Of a stretch of DNA of 64,000 bases, positions 36,823-49,107 are shown in pieces (positions within the stretch are counted from its first letter, which is position 1; each line of letters opens with the position of its first letter). Source of the stretch: Drechslerella dactyloides (Eukaryota; Ascomycota; Orbiliomycetes; Orbiliales; Orbiliaceae). A program made the translations under genes and the position numbers. Under the pieces are notes generated by a model that saw nothing but the letters and a program-made list of their open reading frames with translations, did no database searches and was not told the DNA's origin. The DNA lies in the NCBI GenBank assembly GCA_020064725.1, contig JAGTWJ010000008.1, positions 434,001 to 498,000 on the forward strand, given 5' to 3'.

Positions 36823-37363
36823 TTAGGATTCAATCGACAGAACCTTCACGCCCACTAACTGCTTGTGGGTTGAATCCAGCGCAAGGACATAGTAGATCTT
36901 GCGCACGTCGTCCTCTTCGACTCTGTAAACCGTGACCTCGGACCCACCGCCAGCTGCCTCCTTCACAGCAGAGATCACGTCCCCATACGAATTGGTCGCG
37001 TCCCACTGCTGCGCCGTCACCACTTCTGTAACTTCTCCACTCTTAGTTATAAGCTTTTCAAATGCAGCTGTGATTGTAAGACGTTAGTCATCCATTACAA
37101 TGTCCAGCGTCGCCGCCGTTCTTGTTCCAAGTAAAACGGACAGACCGACCTTCATCTGGCAGTTGGTCGCCCGACCAACTGAATGCCACGTCGATAAATG
37201 GCTCGTCTGCATCGGATGAGTAAAATCGCTCGCCCAAAGCCCTGATCGCTTTATGGGCCTTGGATGAAATGTACTCTCCAGATGACGACGCGGTATTGGT
37301 TGAGAGACCCGCGTGGTCCTTGTTCGCCTTCTGCAGGAACGCAGCGTAATCCGCGTCCGACAT
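36823..37363 (-). CDS. Conserved-looking fungal protein of unknown function
   Basis: Exons 37363-37150 and 37067-36823 give 152 aa. Visible segments are MSDADYAAFLQKANKDHAG, a Ser/Thr-rich linker, RFYSSDADEPFIDVAFSW, FEKLITKSGEVTEVVTAQQW and a C-terminal part RKIYYVLALDSTHKQLVGVK ending VLSIES. The pattern of a short N-terminal helix, linker and alpha/beta C-terminal domain resembles an uncharacterised fungal family, but I can give it no function. The 82-nt intron is supported by the GTCGGT donor, the CACAG acceptor and frame closure. The frame stays open upstream. An ATG at 37672 would add 103 residues rich in Arg, Ser and His that look like a mitochondrial presequence (PLRYLSTRHHASSRPRTF), so the start is uncertain. 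Confidence 0.7.
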
Positions 37364-37926
37364 TTTGCTTGGCCGCGACCGAGAGAAGTGACGTGCAATT
37401 AAAGTTGATTGGAATGCGGGATGAAGCTCTCTAGTTATAGATCCGGCAAACGTGAGATGCTGGCTCGGAGCGGGGGGGTAATAATATAAACCGCGATCTG
37501 CGAAGGTCCGAGGCCGAGAACTAGCGTGATGCCGAGTCGATAGATATCGTAAGGGCGATTGAGGTCCTTGGCGGATAAGATTCCAGCGTTGATGCCTTGT
37601 CCAGATGTTGCTTGATCGCGAGAGTGCCTGGTGATACATGCGGGATGGAGTTGCAGCTGTCGGTGTCGTCATTAATTGTTTCTTGCCTGCAGCATGCTCG
37701 ACAGAAAATGGTAAATTACATACCAACCGCATCGACAACACAAACCCTACGCGCCTAGCGCCCGGACCACTCGTGCTACCAGGCTGCAGCTTCACCGGCG
37801 ATGTATCGTGTCCTACTTCCCTAACACCTCCGAAAAACCCGGTGGAATCATATTCTCTCTCGGGCATAATCCGCGTGTCACTATCGACTTCCATATACAC
37901 GAAACGCTGCGGGAGCTGCTATCGAG
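37364..37926. promoter_or_regulatory. Divergent promoter between two small unknown genes
   Basis: This 563-nt spacer separates the start of the 152-aa protein (-) from that of the 119-aa protein (+). If the longer N-terminus starting at 37672 is used, only 254 nt remain between the two coding regions. No specific binding site was identified. Confidence 0.45.
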
Positions 37927-38286
37927 ATGCCTCCTCGCCCGTCGCATCCGTCGACGTCCAACGCCGAGAAGGCGACCAGCAGTAGCGCCTCATCCACAAT
38001 GGAGTCCACCTCCGACGACCCGAAGAACCTCGAGCTTCGCGAGTTTGCCGTTACAGCTCTCGAGTCCTTCGAGATGCAGGCCATCGTGGCCGTCACAAAC
38101 AACATGTCGCTGGCCATGGCGCGACGCCAGCTGCTCCAGAGCCTGATTGGGATATCCGAGGAAGATGACCCGCCTCCTCCCCCACCGCCGCCCCCAGCCA
38201 ACGGAGACGATGAGACGAGAGAGCGAGATGCCTACGATGATGAAGACAGCTTCAGAGCCACAAGCTCAAAGGGCCCCCGAAATTAG
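37927..38286 (+). CDS. Small unknown protein with Pro9 tract
   Basis: An uninterrupted 119-aa frame. It starts with a Ser/Thr-rich tail and then has a helical, conserved-looking core: ELREFAVTALESFEMQAIVA followed by VTNNMSLAMARRQLLQSLIG. A run of nine prolines and an acidic Arg/Asp-rich end follow. I do not recognise the family. The amphipathic core without low complexity, the good start context (GAGATGC) and its position between two genes in a compact arrangement suggest a real gene. It converges with the polymerase gene, and the two stop codons are 154 nt apart. Confidence 0.6.
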   Translation: MPPRPSHPSTSNAEKATSSSASSTMESTSDDPKNLELREFAVTALESFEMQAIVAVTNNMSLAMARRQLLQSLIGISEEDDPPPPPPPPPANGDDETRERDAYDDEDSFRATSSKGPRN

Positions 38287-38440
38287 GTCACATGTTTTAA
38301 AACGCACCGATGCAAGGTGCGATACGAAAGGGGTACGGCCACGACCTTCCGAACCAGGCTCTGGACTATCAAGGTGGATCACTATTGCTTCCGCATAGGA
38401 TATCGGAGGATATATTCATCTCATCGATGGCACGGAACCT

Positions 38441-40882
38441 TCATCCGCCATCCATATTCTTATGGAAGCGCTCATGGGCTCCGATAGCGAACAGCGGCAG
38501 CCGTATATGACAATTCTTGCAGACGACCTCCTGGCTTCCTTCGTCCGACACAGCCCCGTCGGAGAAATCTTCATCATCTGATAGGAATCCATCCTCCATC
38601 TCATCCTCGTCTTCATTATCCTTCTCTTCTGGCCATCTCTCCTTTTCAATATATCCTATATCATCAGGCTGGCCCTCTTGCATCAGTGGCTCAGCATCCA
38701 CCTCCTGTGTTTCTGAAAACGGCCGCTTCTTGTCTCGATCGCCGTCAGGGAACACCTCGTTATATCGTTTGAACATAGCCGCAACATCGCCACCCTCGAT
38801 CCCCGTCTCGCCGCTGCCCATGTTCACCGCAGCAATGTTTATTAGCACGAGATCATATTTATTACCACCGGGGACATCCGGTCCATGTAGCTTTCTCAGT
38901 AAGGGGATGAGAGCCTCTCGCGCCAACTTCCTGGCTGTTTCTTCAATACGAGTCGTCAATGAAAATACAAAATTTGGCATGGGACCTGATCTTGAGTTCC
39001 GTGTGCCGTATTTCATCGTGTTCCTGTCACGTGTTGAAATGCGTAACGTCTTGGGGAAGGCCTGCCATCTCTTCGACGGCTGGCCTAACTGCGTGATGTC
39101 AACCAAGTTGTCGTCTTCAGGGAGTGGCGCCGCTGCAGTCAGCAGGTCGGCCTTGAGCCTGCGGATTAATGTAATCGACAGCCTAGCTAATATCGATTCG
39201 AGTTGGTCGAAAGTGGTATTCGGAGTGATGGTGCCGGCCCTGCATACACTACACATCAATTTCACTGTGCATGTGTTTTTCACTGTGTATAGCTGTGAGA
39301 GTGCGTAAACTTACCCGAATGTGTCCTCGATGGATATTTGAGTCGGCACCAGACTCGCCTTCGCAACTTCTGTATGATCGATCCCATGCAGAAGTTCCCA
39401 GACCCTTCCAGCACCGGGTGGCATGTTGCCGATTGCCTCGTCTAATCTCTGCCGCGTGAGCAGCGTCCTTGCCTCTAGAACTTTGGTCCCAAACTCTGGT
39501 TCCTGATAATACGCCATCATGAAACCGTCTTTCCCCGCTTGCTCCAGCTGGTCGGCGTCTTCAAGAGGCGAATCTTCCTCTCTGGGTGCAGTATCAATAT
39601 CAAATATCTGTGTGTCATCTCGCAGTGTCGTCTCATAATTTGGCTCCGCGGATGCTCTTGATTCAATATACTGCTTTCTATCGCTGACAAGGTCCCGGAG
39701 AATCCTGCCGGTCTTGCCCCCTATGCCTGGGATCTTCAACACGGCTAGTTCGTCCAGGAAATCTTGGACGTGATCGGGAAGCAGTAGTGTCTGCGCACAT
39801 GGCTTGTTGATTGTACCCGCAAGCTTTGCTGTGAGCTTGGATGTGCACACACCCGCAGAGCAGGTAAAGCCTTGTTGATCCAGCAGCAGTAACCGGAGAT
39901 ACTGCGCTAAGTGTGTCGCGAGTAATAGTCGTCTGGGTATTTGATCCAGTGCCTCCTGCGATAGTCTGCTATTTGGCTTTGTGAGAGCGGGGTATAAGTG
40001 GCCTGGAACGACATCCCATTCAAACTTGAAGCCGAAATTCGGCTGGTCGGGTTTGAGCTGGTAGAATCCAGTTTTGAAACCTTCTTTCTCGGCGAGGGAG
40101 AGGTTATAGTCAATCTGTACAGCGTTAGGATTCCTGTTTATCAGTTATTCCTTGCAACGGGGCTGTTGCACACCTGGTCTGTCACGTCCATGAACACCTC
40201 GTCGAATCCTAGTCGCTCTATCCTGCCGCTCCATATGTACTGTTTGAGAAATAGAAAGTTCTCCTTCGAGCAATCTCGGAAAAGATCACTGCGGAAAGCC
40301 AGGACTTGTGTTAACGGGGTTTATGTTTAAATATAGGCATGTTCGAGAAGTATCTTCAATCGATATGCATACAGATTCTCGCCGTTCACTACCACTAGCT
40401 CCGGACAGGCTCGTTTGGCTTCAGCTAGAAGCTGAAGCTTATGCAGTCCCTTCTTGCGGGCGACATAATTGCAGGTAACAATGATTTGTTTCTGCTGTAT
40501 CGCTACTAAAAACTTCGAATCTCACATGTTATAATGTTAGCTATCTTCAAGATAGAATGCAGATGCGTGGGGGTCAACTTTGAATCTCGAAGGGATTGGC
40601 TACGGACACGGCAAGTTCTTCAAAGCTGGGTTAGTCTTCTCATGGCATGACGCGTAAAAGCAGTCTAGGAGTCGGTCAGCTCGAGCTAGGGTGCTGCATC
40701 TGGGGTGCAGGAACATCATTACCGTAGTCCTATTATAACGGGGAGCTCGAGGGTTAGCTGCGCGTCGCAGAGAGCTCCAGGTCGCGATCGACCATATGCA
40801 TATGCGGGGAAATCTAGCGCGGGCTAGAACTTACAAAATGCAGAATTACACGTTTCGACCGGGTGTCCGGAGCCTTCGACAT
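38441..40882 (-). CDS. Y-family DNA polymerase, iota-like
   Basis: Seven minus-strand exons (40882-40835, 40729-40723, 40664-40608, 40505-40373, 40288-40174, 40114-39315, 39239-38441) encode 652 aa. Catalytic motif DYDCFYAS (D17-S24) is formed by joining exons 1, 2 and 3; exon 2 is only 7 nt. Further blocks are LAIQQKQIIVTCNYVARKKG (iota-type finger), LVVVNGENL, ERLGFDEVFMDVTDQ with catalytic D111 and E112, GFTCSAGVCTSKLTAKLAGT, LKIPGIGGKTGRIL (helix-hairpin-helix) and the little-finger domain. The C-terminus is acidic and ends with a zinc-finger-like CKNC...HERFH, probably ubiquitin-binding. The protein would carry out translesion synthesis at stalled forks. QQK and VTCNY favour Pol iota over Pol eta. 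Frame is kept through all exons. Confidence 0.88.
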
Positions 40883-43800
40883 CGATCTAGTTTGGCCTTT
40901 CTCAAGGCGACGCGAGTTTAGAGTTCACGGTTGAGCTGAGGATCATTGCGTCGGAGAGTGTGAATCACATTCGAGTTTGCCATCGCGAAATATCATGTTG
41001 CACTTTTGCTGACACAACACAACAAGGGTTTGCGCGTCGTTTTCCACCTCTGCCGTCGTCGAAATAAGCAGGGTGTGACTGCCATGCATTGAAACGTCAC
41101 GGGAATAATTCGATTCGAGGCGCACTAGTGTCAATGTAAAACCATTGCAACCGTCCGCAGGCTGGTAGACGAGCCGACCGTTATATCGATATCGGGGTGT
41201 ATTCGGTTCGTTTCCTCGAGCTCCTCTCCAGATCTTAGACAGATATCTTCATCGGGACTGTGTTCAGCTAGACGGTGTAACCCTTCGTCAATAAAGCTCG
41301 ATTAGAAGCGACCCGTCGTATTGGTAATTCATTATGCATTATGTACATATAAGTATATGCCTGATTGCAAGATTATACGTTCCTGCACTATCGTGATCGA
41401 TGATACCATCGACCGACGGATCATTGCGAGAAGCATCGTATCATACACTATACGATCTATCGATTAACCATCGCGAGTATTAGGCAGTGCTAACAGATGC
41501 AGCGCCCGTATTTGCGCCATTGTCTCAGCGATTGCCAGTAATAGCGTGCCCTGGGCCGTGGCTTTTACAACGAAAACGCTTATATTTCGAATATGCACGC
41601 GTCCGGATCGGAAAATTCAATCGGTGAGGAGAACCAGCGGGGCACTGTATTAACCAACTCCTTGTGAGGTGGTGTCGTAATTTAGATGGAAATATACCTC
41701 GCCGGGTCGTCCTGGATCTCAATATGGTGTCATGTCTATATAGCTATTGGGCATTGCATTTCAGTTAGAGGTTATGGATATGGAGCCTGGTGTGATACCG
41801 GTAGCTGAATAAGCAATTAGATAATCCTGTACAGAGCGGTACCGGTGTAGATACCGCCAACGACATGAACAGTGCTGAATCCCACTTTCAAGCTCTTGGG
41901 AGCTCCTTGGCATTTAGATATCGCCGAAGTGCTGGTAGGTGAATGCGCTAATGCACTCCTTACCTATACCGAATTCAATGATCGATTGATAATTCCCGCC
42001 TCGTGCCTCATGGTATACCAGCCTGGGAATACTTATGCGTTTGGTCACGCATATTATCAATCCAGGCTCCGATCCACACCTCTGGGCACCGAAGTGAACT
42101 TCTCGGCGAGAGAACGCAATACATACAAATCTCATGTCAGATTTTCACCCACGTATGACATGTGCTTTTGCACGCGTGTCCACATGCGTCCTGGTGGTGC
42201 AAATGCATCTGATCTAGAGACCAAACGGGTGTGAATCCGCTAGGTCCGAGCTAAGTACCTTGTAATCTATAGGAATCGCGTGCTACACGATTAAGCTTAA
42301 ACCATCCACACTGGCCTGCATGCATCAATTTATAGGGGTTGTGGTAGGATTTTACATGCATGACCCCCAGTTGCTGATTGATTCGAAGCATGAATTCAAA
42401 GGCTGAGGGCCGGGAAATTAAGGGCAGTTAATCAATTGGTCATTTGGATCACAAAGCACGTACTTGTGCGGGTGGTAAAGCGATTACCTGGTGAAGTACA
42501 GCATATTTTCCACTGGGTGGATGCAGCCGGAACGGTGCGGCATGGAACTGTAGATACACAAGGGCTGCAAGTATCCACTGCGAGGCAGCCGTTTGATTGT
42601 TGCGCTGCAGCCAGCCTGGGGCTATGGCGCTACCTGCGTTGTGTTGTCGAGAAACCACCCCACGTCAGACTGCACTGATCACATCCACTCGAGCAACCAC
42701 AGACGAAAGCATCTCGGACGCTCGATGGCAGCCTTGGCCTGCGGATTCGGGAAGAGATGCCGCGCCGAAACGGAGTTAGCCGATAGCTGACTGCCCATCA
42801 CCGCTTCTATAGATCGATGGGCCATTCTTCTGAACGGTGAGTGAGCGATGGTCTCGTATTAGTGAGACGATACCCCAGCTCAGCGTTTCTGGATTGCATC
42901 GACGCGAGGATGCTTGGTGTTTAGGGGATATCGAAGCTAAAAGTAGCGGCTGGAGCTCCAGCTCCTTCAGGCCTAGGAATCATCATATGCAAGCTGGTAT
43001 CACACCCCGTCTGAGATCGACCAGCATCCGCCTCAAGCTTTTGGGCTGACATCATGGACCTGTGGCTCCCTGGCGGATTGGTGCTCAGCTCACAGGACCG
43101 TCCGTCAATGGCGAGCTAACGGGGGGTTCCTCCCGCTTGCAAGAGCCAAGCTATCTTGCGGGGCGAGGTTGGCAGGGAAGGGTCTCTTTTAAGCTTCTTT
43201 TTGGGCTTTGGTCTCTGAGTGGTGGCTTCGATGCGAGCAAGTATCCACCTTTTCGTCAAACCGTGCATGCATGCTGCATGGTTGTGCGGGGCAGGCTCTG
43301 TAACGTGCTCTTTGCAGTTGGCCATCTGGCGAGGCCGAGTCCGATGTATCACATATTTTGTGACTGGAGGGAAAAGGCCATCGCGGGCGACGGAGCATCA
43401 GTTTGACGCGGCGATACCAAGAATTTCAGATCAAGTCACAATGATACTTTTTCGATTCGATGTTTCCGCCCGTCCACACTCCGCCTAAGCGAGTCGGGAA
43501 AGACTGCCCGCGGCTGGTTTGTGGAGGCAAACCCAGATGGACTTCTGGAAATGTCGACCGGCTCGAATGGAGTCCGGGCGAAAGGCCCCTTCGGCCTCGC
43601 ATCCTCGGATGACATATTTCAAATGGTAGATGCTGCAGGTGAGCAGGATAAAAATGGATCGCCTGTGGGACAAGATTCCAAGGTCGGCTTTTTGACAGCT
43701 CCTGCTTCTTCTTCCTCTCGCACGCCGAACTAACTTCCGGGGGGATGCTATGATGCACAGAAGATTAACCTTCGTCCGGATGACCTTTCTGCATGCAGTG

Positions 43801-44769
43801 GGGTGACTTAACCACCACTCATTGGCGACATTCTTGCAGGGAGCCCTCTTGCACCATCTCCATCCTGGAAGTTGCTTCGGTGGATCGAACCTCTGATCTC
43901 TGATCGATACCTACAACTGTGGCCGTTCCGTGCGTACGTATGCCACACCCCCTTCCGGTTTCAAAGCCCAGTTGGTTACTACAGACCTGTCGGTTCCAAG
44001 AGGTTGGTGGAGTTAAAAGTTGGCGCATTGGAGGTGTGGCCCAATTGTTGTCTGAGCTCTTCAACTCCTCCGCTTTTCCTTTGGATAAAAATACCTAACG
44101 GTACTGCCGTCCGGTGTGTTTCTTCCCGCCCACTCCTAAACTCTCTCTGCTTTGCGAACAACCCCCCACTGATTCAAAAGGGACAATCCAGAGATTATAA
44201 CCCGGAGGACGTGTATTACGTTTGCTGCTGCAGATTTCATCCGCAGCACGATTGTCTCGTTTGCGCCGAAACCCCACCGCCTCTTCTTTCCAATTCCTCG
44301 AACCTGCGATTCGAGAAGTCGACCAGCACCCTTGCGCACATAAGCTTAAGCTTAAGCACACCCCCCTGCTGGTTCCCCAGACTCGAAACTGCCAGTGACT
44401 GCTTTGGAATGCGAGCACGTGAAATGCTTTTGGGTCCTGTTGCCCCTCGGAACGAATCATTTCCCGGCCCATGAAGGGACTGAAGCGGAGAAGCTTAAGT
44501 TCGAAGAACCCCACCGCCTGAACCGCTCGGTCCAATTCGATCATTCTTATAAGATACACCTAGCCCCCCTCAACCTACTTTAATCCCACTTGGCTCTAAG
44601 AGGCATTTGGAAACCATATATCATCTTACCCCGACGTTATCCTTCTGGACCTTCGGCCATTCGACGGCATCTTGGATCTCTACCAGTCATCGAACCACTT
44701 ATACTCAGGCTTCGCCGTGCAACATTCGCCTATCTTGTCTGCTCCAACACAACCGTCTCCGCATCCACG
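40883..44769. other. Intergenic region upstream of polymerase and PDK genes
   Basis: About 3.9 kb in a divergent arrangement with no recognised gene. Frames such as 41872-42234, 43062-43406, 43872-44474 and 44095-44559 show no motif and overlap on both strands. A tRNA-like B-box on the minus strand near 43890 does not pair into a T arm. The sequence just before 44770 keeps the PDK frame open but has no in-frame ATG. Confidence 0.5.
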
Positions 44770-46833
44770 ATGCAGTCCTCATGGAGGATGTCGAGGTCGC
44801 TCCTCGACAAGATCAGCCACTATAGCAACTTTCCGGCCACACCGGTGAGCCTGCGGCAGATGGTGCAGTTTGGACAGAATCCATCGCCTGGTATGTTTAA
44901 ATCTGATATCGTGCGCCGAATCGGACACATTCTTTCGAGCTCCCAGACTGATCTGTTTATTGGGATATGGCGTAGGCACCCTTTTCCGTGCGTCGCAGTT
45001 CCTGAGCGAGGAGTTGCCGATAAGATTGGCACACCGCGTGAAGGAGCTGAACAACCTGCCCGATGGCCTGGGCGAGATGCCGTCCATCCAGAAAGTTGCG
45101 AACTGGTACGCCCAGTCGTTCGAGGTAAGCACCCGCAATGCATCCGTCCCCTCGATCACCATATGATATCACCACTGCGCTGCCGTGGCCGGCCACTCGC
45201 AAAGGCGCCCGCCATGTGCGCTCGCCCGCCATGTGAAAGTCCCACAACCGCGCGGTGACTCAGTTTCGGCTGGCTGGGGCTGCTGCGTTGCGGCGTTCCC
45301 CCCGAAGTTCGGCTACTGGACGTCACGCAACGCACGGCGGCGAGAAATATCCCTCTGCAATCCATCGGAACGTTTCCTCGCTTAGGCGTCGAGCTAGCAT
45401 GGGCTTCCATCCCGATGGCCGGCGTGCGTATATTTCTGGAGCAAAAACAGACGGGCTAACTCGGCTTGGACTCCACATGGGTCGGGCTAAATGCCTCGGC
45501 CCAGCGGGAGGCCGTTTTCTTCGACGGATAGGAAATCACAACGCTCCCAAAGCTTGCTCTGTCACCCGACATCAAAGATGCCTTGGTTCGGGGCACCCGA
45601 GGGGCACCTCTGCAGCTATCCGTGGCTACAGAAAATCCCTCGATCACGAAGGGCATGTACTCGAGTTCTCCCGTATACGGGAACGGAAACAACGGCGCTA
45701 GGAAGGTGGCCGCCGCCGGCCGGTATGTTCCCGAAAACACACCGAACCTGCAGGGGGTGCAGGATGGTAGTGGTAGTAGCCAGCGTCCGCAGGGTGTTGA
45801 TGGTTCTGAGTCTGAACACAGCCGTTATTACGCCACCATCGACGAGGGTGTGAGATGGCCGCCCGAGATCTTGGAGTACAACAAGAATTTCACGCAAACC
45901 CTCAAGACCATCAAGAAGAGGCACGATCCCGTCCTCACCACTGTTGGTACGTTTAATCGTGAATCATGCAATGCAATGCCATGCGAAATAGACCGGATGG
46001 TTTTGCATATCTGTGAGCGGCTCGTGCTGATTGTGTACAATGACGTAATGCAGCCCTTGGAATCAATGAATATAAGCGGCAGCGTCGGAGAACGGGCATC
46101 GATGACAACATCCAATCGTTCCTGGACAGGTTCTACATGTCCCGTATCGGCATCCGTATGTTGATTGGCCAACATGTCGCTCTCAACGAGATGCCCTGCC
46201 AACCGGACCACGTTGGAATCATCTGCACGAAGACGAACGTGAAAGAGCTTGCCGAAGAAGCAATTGAGAACGCAAGGTACATCTGCCAGAACTACTATGG
46301 TCTTTTCTCTGGCCCGCAGGTGCAGCTCGTGTGCCGGGATGACCTGAACTTCATGTATGTTCCCGGCCATTTGTCGCACATGCTGTTCGAGACCCTCAAG
46401 AACAGCATGCGTGCGGTCGTCGAGTCGCACGGTGTCGACAACGAGGAGTACCCGCCCGTGAAAGTGATCGTCGCCGAGGGCAAGGAGGACATCACCATCA
46501 AGATTTCCGATGAGGGTGGCGGCATTCCCCGAAGCGCTATCCCGCTCGTGTGGACGTACATGTACACAACTGTCGACAAAACACCGGATATCGAGGACGG
46601 GTACGACAACAATGACTTCAAGGCCCCGTTGGCTGGATTCGGCTATGGTCTGCCAATCTCGAGGCTCTACGCGCGGTACTTTGGCGGTGATCTCAAGCTG
46701 ATCAGCATGGAGGGGTGAGTTCATCTTCTCCTATCTACGGACGTACATGGTGCTAATTGATGATTATAGATACGGTACCGACGTGTATCTCCACTTGAAC
46801 CGCTTGAGCACCTCGTCTGAGCCGCTCAATTAA
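44770..46833 (+). CDS. Mitochondrial pyruvate dehydrogenase kinase (PDK/BCKDK family)
   Basis: Exons 44770-44890, 44976-45124, 45532-45946, 46054-46714 and 46770-46833 encode 469 aa. The N-terminal four-helix domain has ISHYSNFPATPVSLRQMVQF, GTLFRASQFLSEELPIRLAH and, later, FLDRFYMSRIGIRMLIGQH. The GHKL ATP-binding domain has the N box HMLFETLKNSMRAVVESHG, the G1 box ISDEGGGIPR, the G2 box FGYGLPISRLYARYFGGDL and YGTDVYLHLNRL. These kinases phosphorylate the E1 subunit of pyruvate dehydrogenase (or the branched-chain complex) in the matrix and switch it off. An insert of about 65 residues rich in Gly, Asn and Ser (about 118-180) separates the helices, as in fungal PKP homologues. The 407-nt second intron is long. 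ATG 44770 is the first ATG in an otherwise open frame. Confidence 0.92.
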
Positions 46834-47721
46834 ATTCACATTCTCATCATATCAACCATCTCGTCATATTTTCGGCCAATCGTATGGTGATCTCATTAAC
46901 GGCATCCTCCATATCCGGGGCTCTTCTATATCTCGGACGAACCTCTTCTTACAACGCCGGCTAAACGCGGCTTTGCATTATTACGAGCATCTCCTGGCAT
47001 CTCGGCTTTCTTTTCGATTTCTGCCATTTACCTACCTGATTTCTATTTATCATCTGCCTGATTCCTTCTATTTTCTTACCTCTTTCAGGGTGGGTGGAAC
47101 AGTATATTTTTATTTTGACGACAACAGTTGATGTACCCTGGGCACGAGGACCAGAGTATGTCCTATACATAACAAACCCAAATGTATACTAGCTGATGAT
47201 ACCTACGGTGCTGTTTTTCTTTTTCTTTCTTCCCTTTTTCTTTTCATTTCTTTTTTAATTTCCTTTGTATTATCTACGCTTCGATGGGTGCTGGATGTTT
47301 TCATTGTTGGGCTGGGGTATCTCTGAGTCGATTCTGTTTGGGTATCTTTGGGTCACTTGTCTTGAGTTTTTTTCCAGCAATCGGTCGATTGGATCGATTG
47401 GATCTGTACGCTGGCGGGGTGTGGGCTGGCTGGCGGCGGTGCGACTGCAGACGTACTAGTATACGTCCATATTCCGTCGTTTCTGACGACTTTCCAAAAG
47501 TGGAGTTTAACGCGGATTATCTATATGAGTTCAAATGAAATTCATATCAAAGTCAACACTGCATATGTAAATTCTTCGTGATCTTGCATTCCTACATTAT
47601 TGCTAAGTCCATACACACTTCGTACTACATTATATGTATGCCCCCCTCTTGGCGCTGAATGCGCATGCGTGGTCTCCTGCTATAGTCGAATATTTCGGTC
47701 ATCTACCCAACCGATCAGGCG
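46834..47721. other. Convergent intergenic region PDK / HAUS4-like gene
   Basis: About 890 nt between two 3' ends. It has pyrimidine-rich stretches (TTTTTCTTTTTC near 47214-47265) fitting a 3' untranslated region. No coding signal was recognised. Confidence 0.55.
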
Positions 47722-48901
47722 TCAAGCATCACCACCTAACCGCCTGATATCTGCTTTTGCTCGATCTATCTCTTCTAGCAACGCGGCATAGCGCTCTACA
47801 TCCCGCTTCATCTGCTCCCCGAAACCCTCGTACTCCGCCAACTCGCCCTGCACCCTTGCACCCCGTCTACGCAGCCGTGTCTTCGCATCTTCCAGGTGCT
47901 CTTTATAGAACGCGAGCGCGGCTACTGTATCCGGGTCGTAGGTACGCTCGAGGGACTCCAGGTGCATTATGCGCAGTTTCCCGTCGAGCGAGTCGGCGAC
48001 GAGGGCGAGGTGGCGGGCTTGCGCTTTTGCGGCGCGCGAGGGGATGCCGTGCTTTTGGCGCTCGATGAGCTGGATGGTGGTGCTGAGGAGGCGGCGGTGG
48101 AGGTCTGCGAGGGCGGTGGAGCGGTGGAGAGACCGTGAGCGGAGGGAGTGGAGGGTTTCGCGGTGGGTGTGCAGGGAGGATTGGCGGTCCGCAATGGCGG
48201 AGGGGAGGGTGAGGGGAGTTGCATCTATATTGCGGATTGGTCAGCGGGAGGGTTTGATTAGATGGATGGATAGGTGGATTAGTGTAGATACCTTCGTCGC
48301 ACATGTTGGCGAGCTCTGTGGCGTCTTCAAGGAGGATCTTGTTCAACGACTTGCAGAGTAGCGGGAGGCCTTCCTACGTGGATGCGATATGTCAGTGTCG
48401 ATGAAACCGAAAATGTATGGACAAGTATAGGATATTCATACGAGAAAGAAGGCTTCGTCATCCTTCCTAAGGACGGCACCGGAATCCTGCGTCAAGAGAT
48501 ACAAGTCCACGACTTCCTTGAGCTGTAGTGAGTATACGTATCAATGTCAGCCCCCAATGCTTAGTTCGGTACTCGTGAAGTGCATAGTCGCGAACGTACG
48601 TCGGCGGGAAGCTCGTCTAGTGTGTGAATAAGCCTCTGGCGAATAATCTTGCTCTTCACCAGGTCCTCGCGGAGAGCTGTGAGTCTCTAACATATATCAA
48701 TTGATGCCGATTAGCATGGGCTATGCGGATGGGTATAAGACGCGGCGAGCGCACCTTATCGACGTCCTGGCTCTCCTTGATGCCTTCGTTGGACAGCTTT
48801 GTAGACGCATCGTGATTGAGTTTGTTGGTGGTAAGGTCCTGGAAGACGACCTTGAATTGCGGGTTCTTGTGCAGTATCTCCTCGGGGAAGAGGGGAATCA
48901 T
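47722..48901 (-). CDS. Coiled-coil protein, possibly augmin subunit (HAUS4-like)
   Basis: Minus-strand exons 48901-48755, 48686-48600, 48522-48442, 48373-48292 and 48224-47722 give 299 aa. The N-terminus is MIPLFPEEILHKNPQFKVVF, followed by helices (LTALREDLVKSKIIRQRLIH, FFLEGLPLLCKSLNKIL) and two long coiled coils rich in Arg, Leu and Glu, ending ALLEEIDRAKADIRRLGG. The start (EIL..NP.F) and the C-terminal arrangement TYDPDTVAALAFYKEHLEDA remind me of HAUS4, a subunit of the augmin complex that nucleates microtubules on existing microtubules in the spindle. This assignment is weak: coiled coils are poorly specific. The exon structure itself is solid, since five exons keep frame with normal donors and acceptors. 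It shares a short divergent promoter with SNU66. Confidence 0.6.
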
Positions 48902-49107
48902 CGTGATAGTTGTCGCCGTGGAAGTTCGAAGTCCAGATTAAGGCCGACTCGCAATCGCGGTTGTTGGGGCCGTGTGTTGCGCGCGCCAAGACTGCGCGCT
49001 GAGGACTTGGCCAACCTGCCCGACTCATCACGACGCTTCCTCCTTCTACCTCGCCATCATCAATCAGACATCGCCGCTTCAACCTCCACCACCGACCCGC
49101 TCTCGAC
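48902..49107. promoter_or_regulatory. Bidirectional promoter HAUS4-like / SNU66
   Basis: Only 206 nt separate the two start codons, so both 5' untranslated regions and both core promoters must fit here. No specific transcription-factor site was recognised. Confidence 0.55.

Noticed and set aside
36823..38286. The two small divergent genes as a toxin-antitoxin-like pair
   Set aside because: Nothing in either sequence suggests toxicity or interaction. Divergent small genes are common in compact fungal regions.
43880..43960. tRNA-like B box (GGTTCGATCC) on the minus strand
   Set aside because: The five bases before and after the presumed T loop do not pair, and no acceptor stem can be formed with upstream sequence.
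45828..46724. 298-aa frame antisense to the PDH kinase
   Set aside because: It lies opposite the conserved kinase exons and has no recognisable motif. Long antisense frames are common opposite GC-rich coding sequence.
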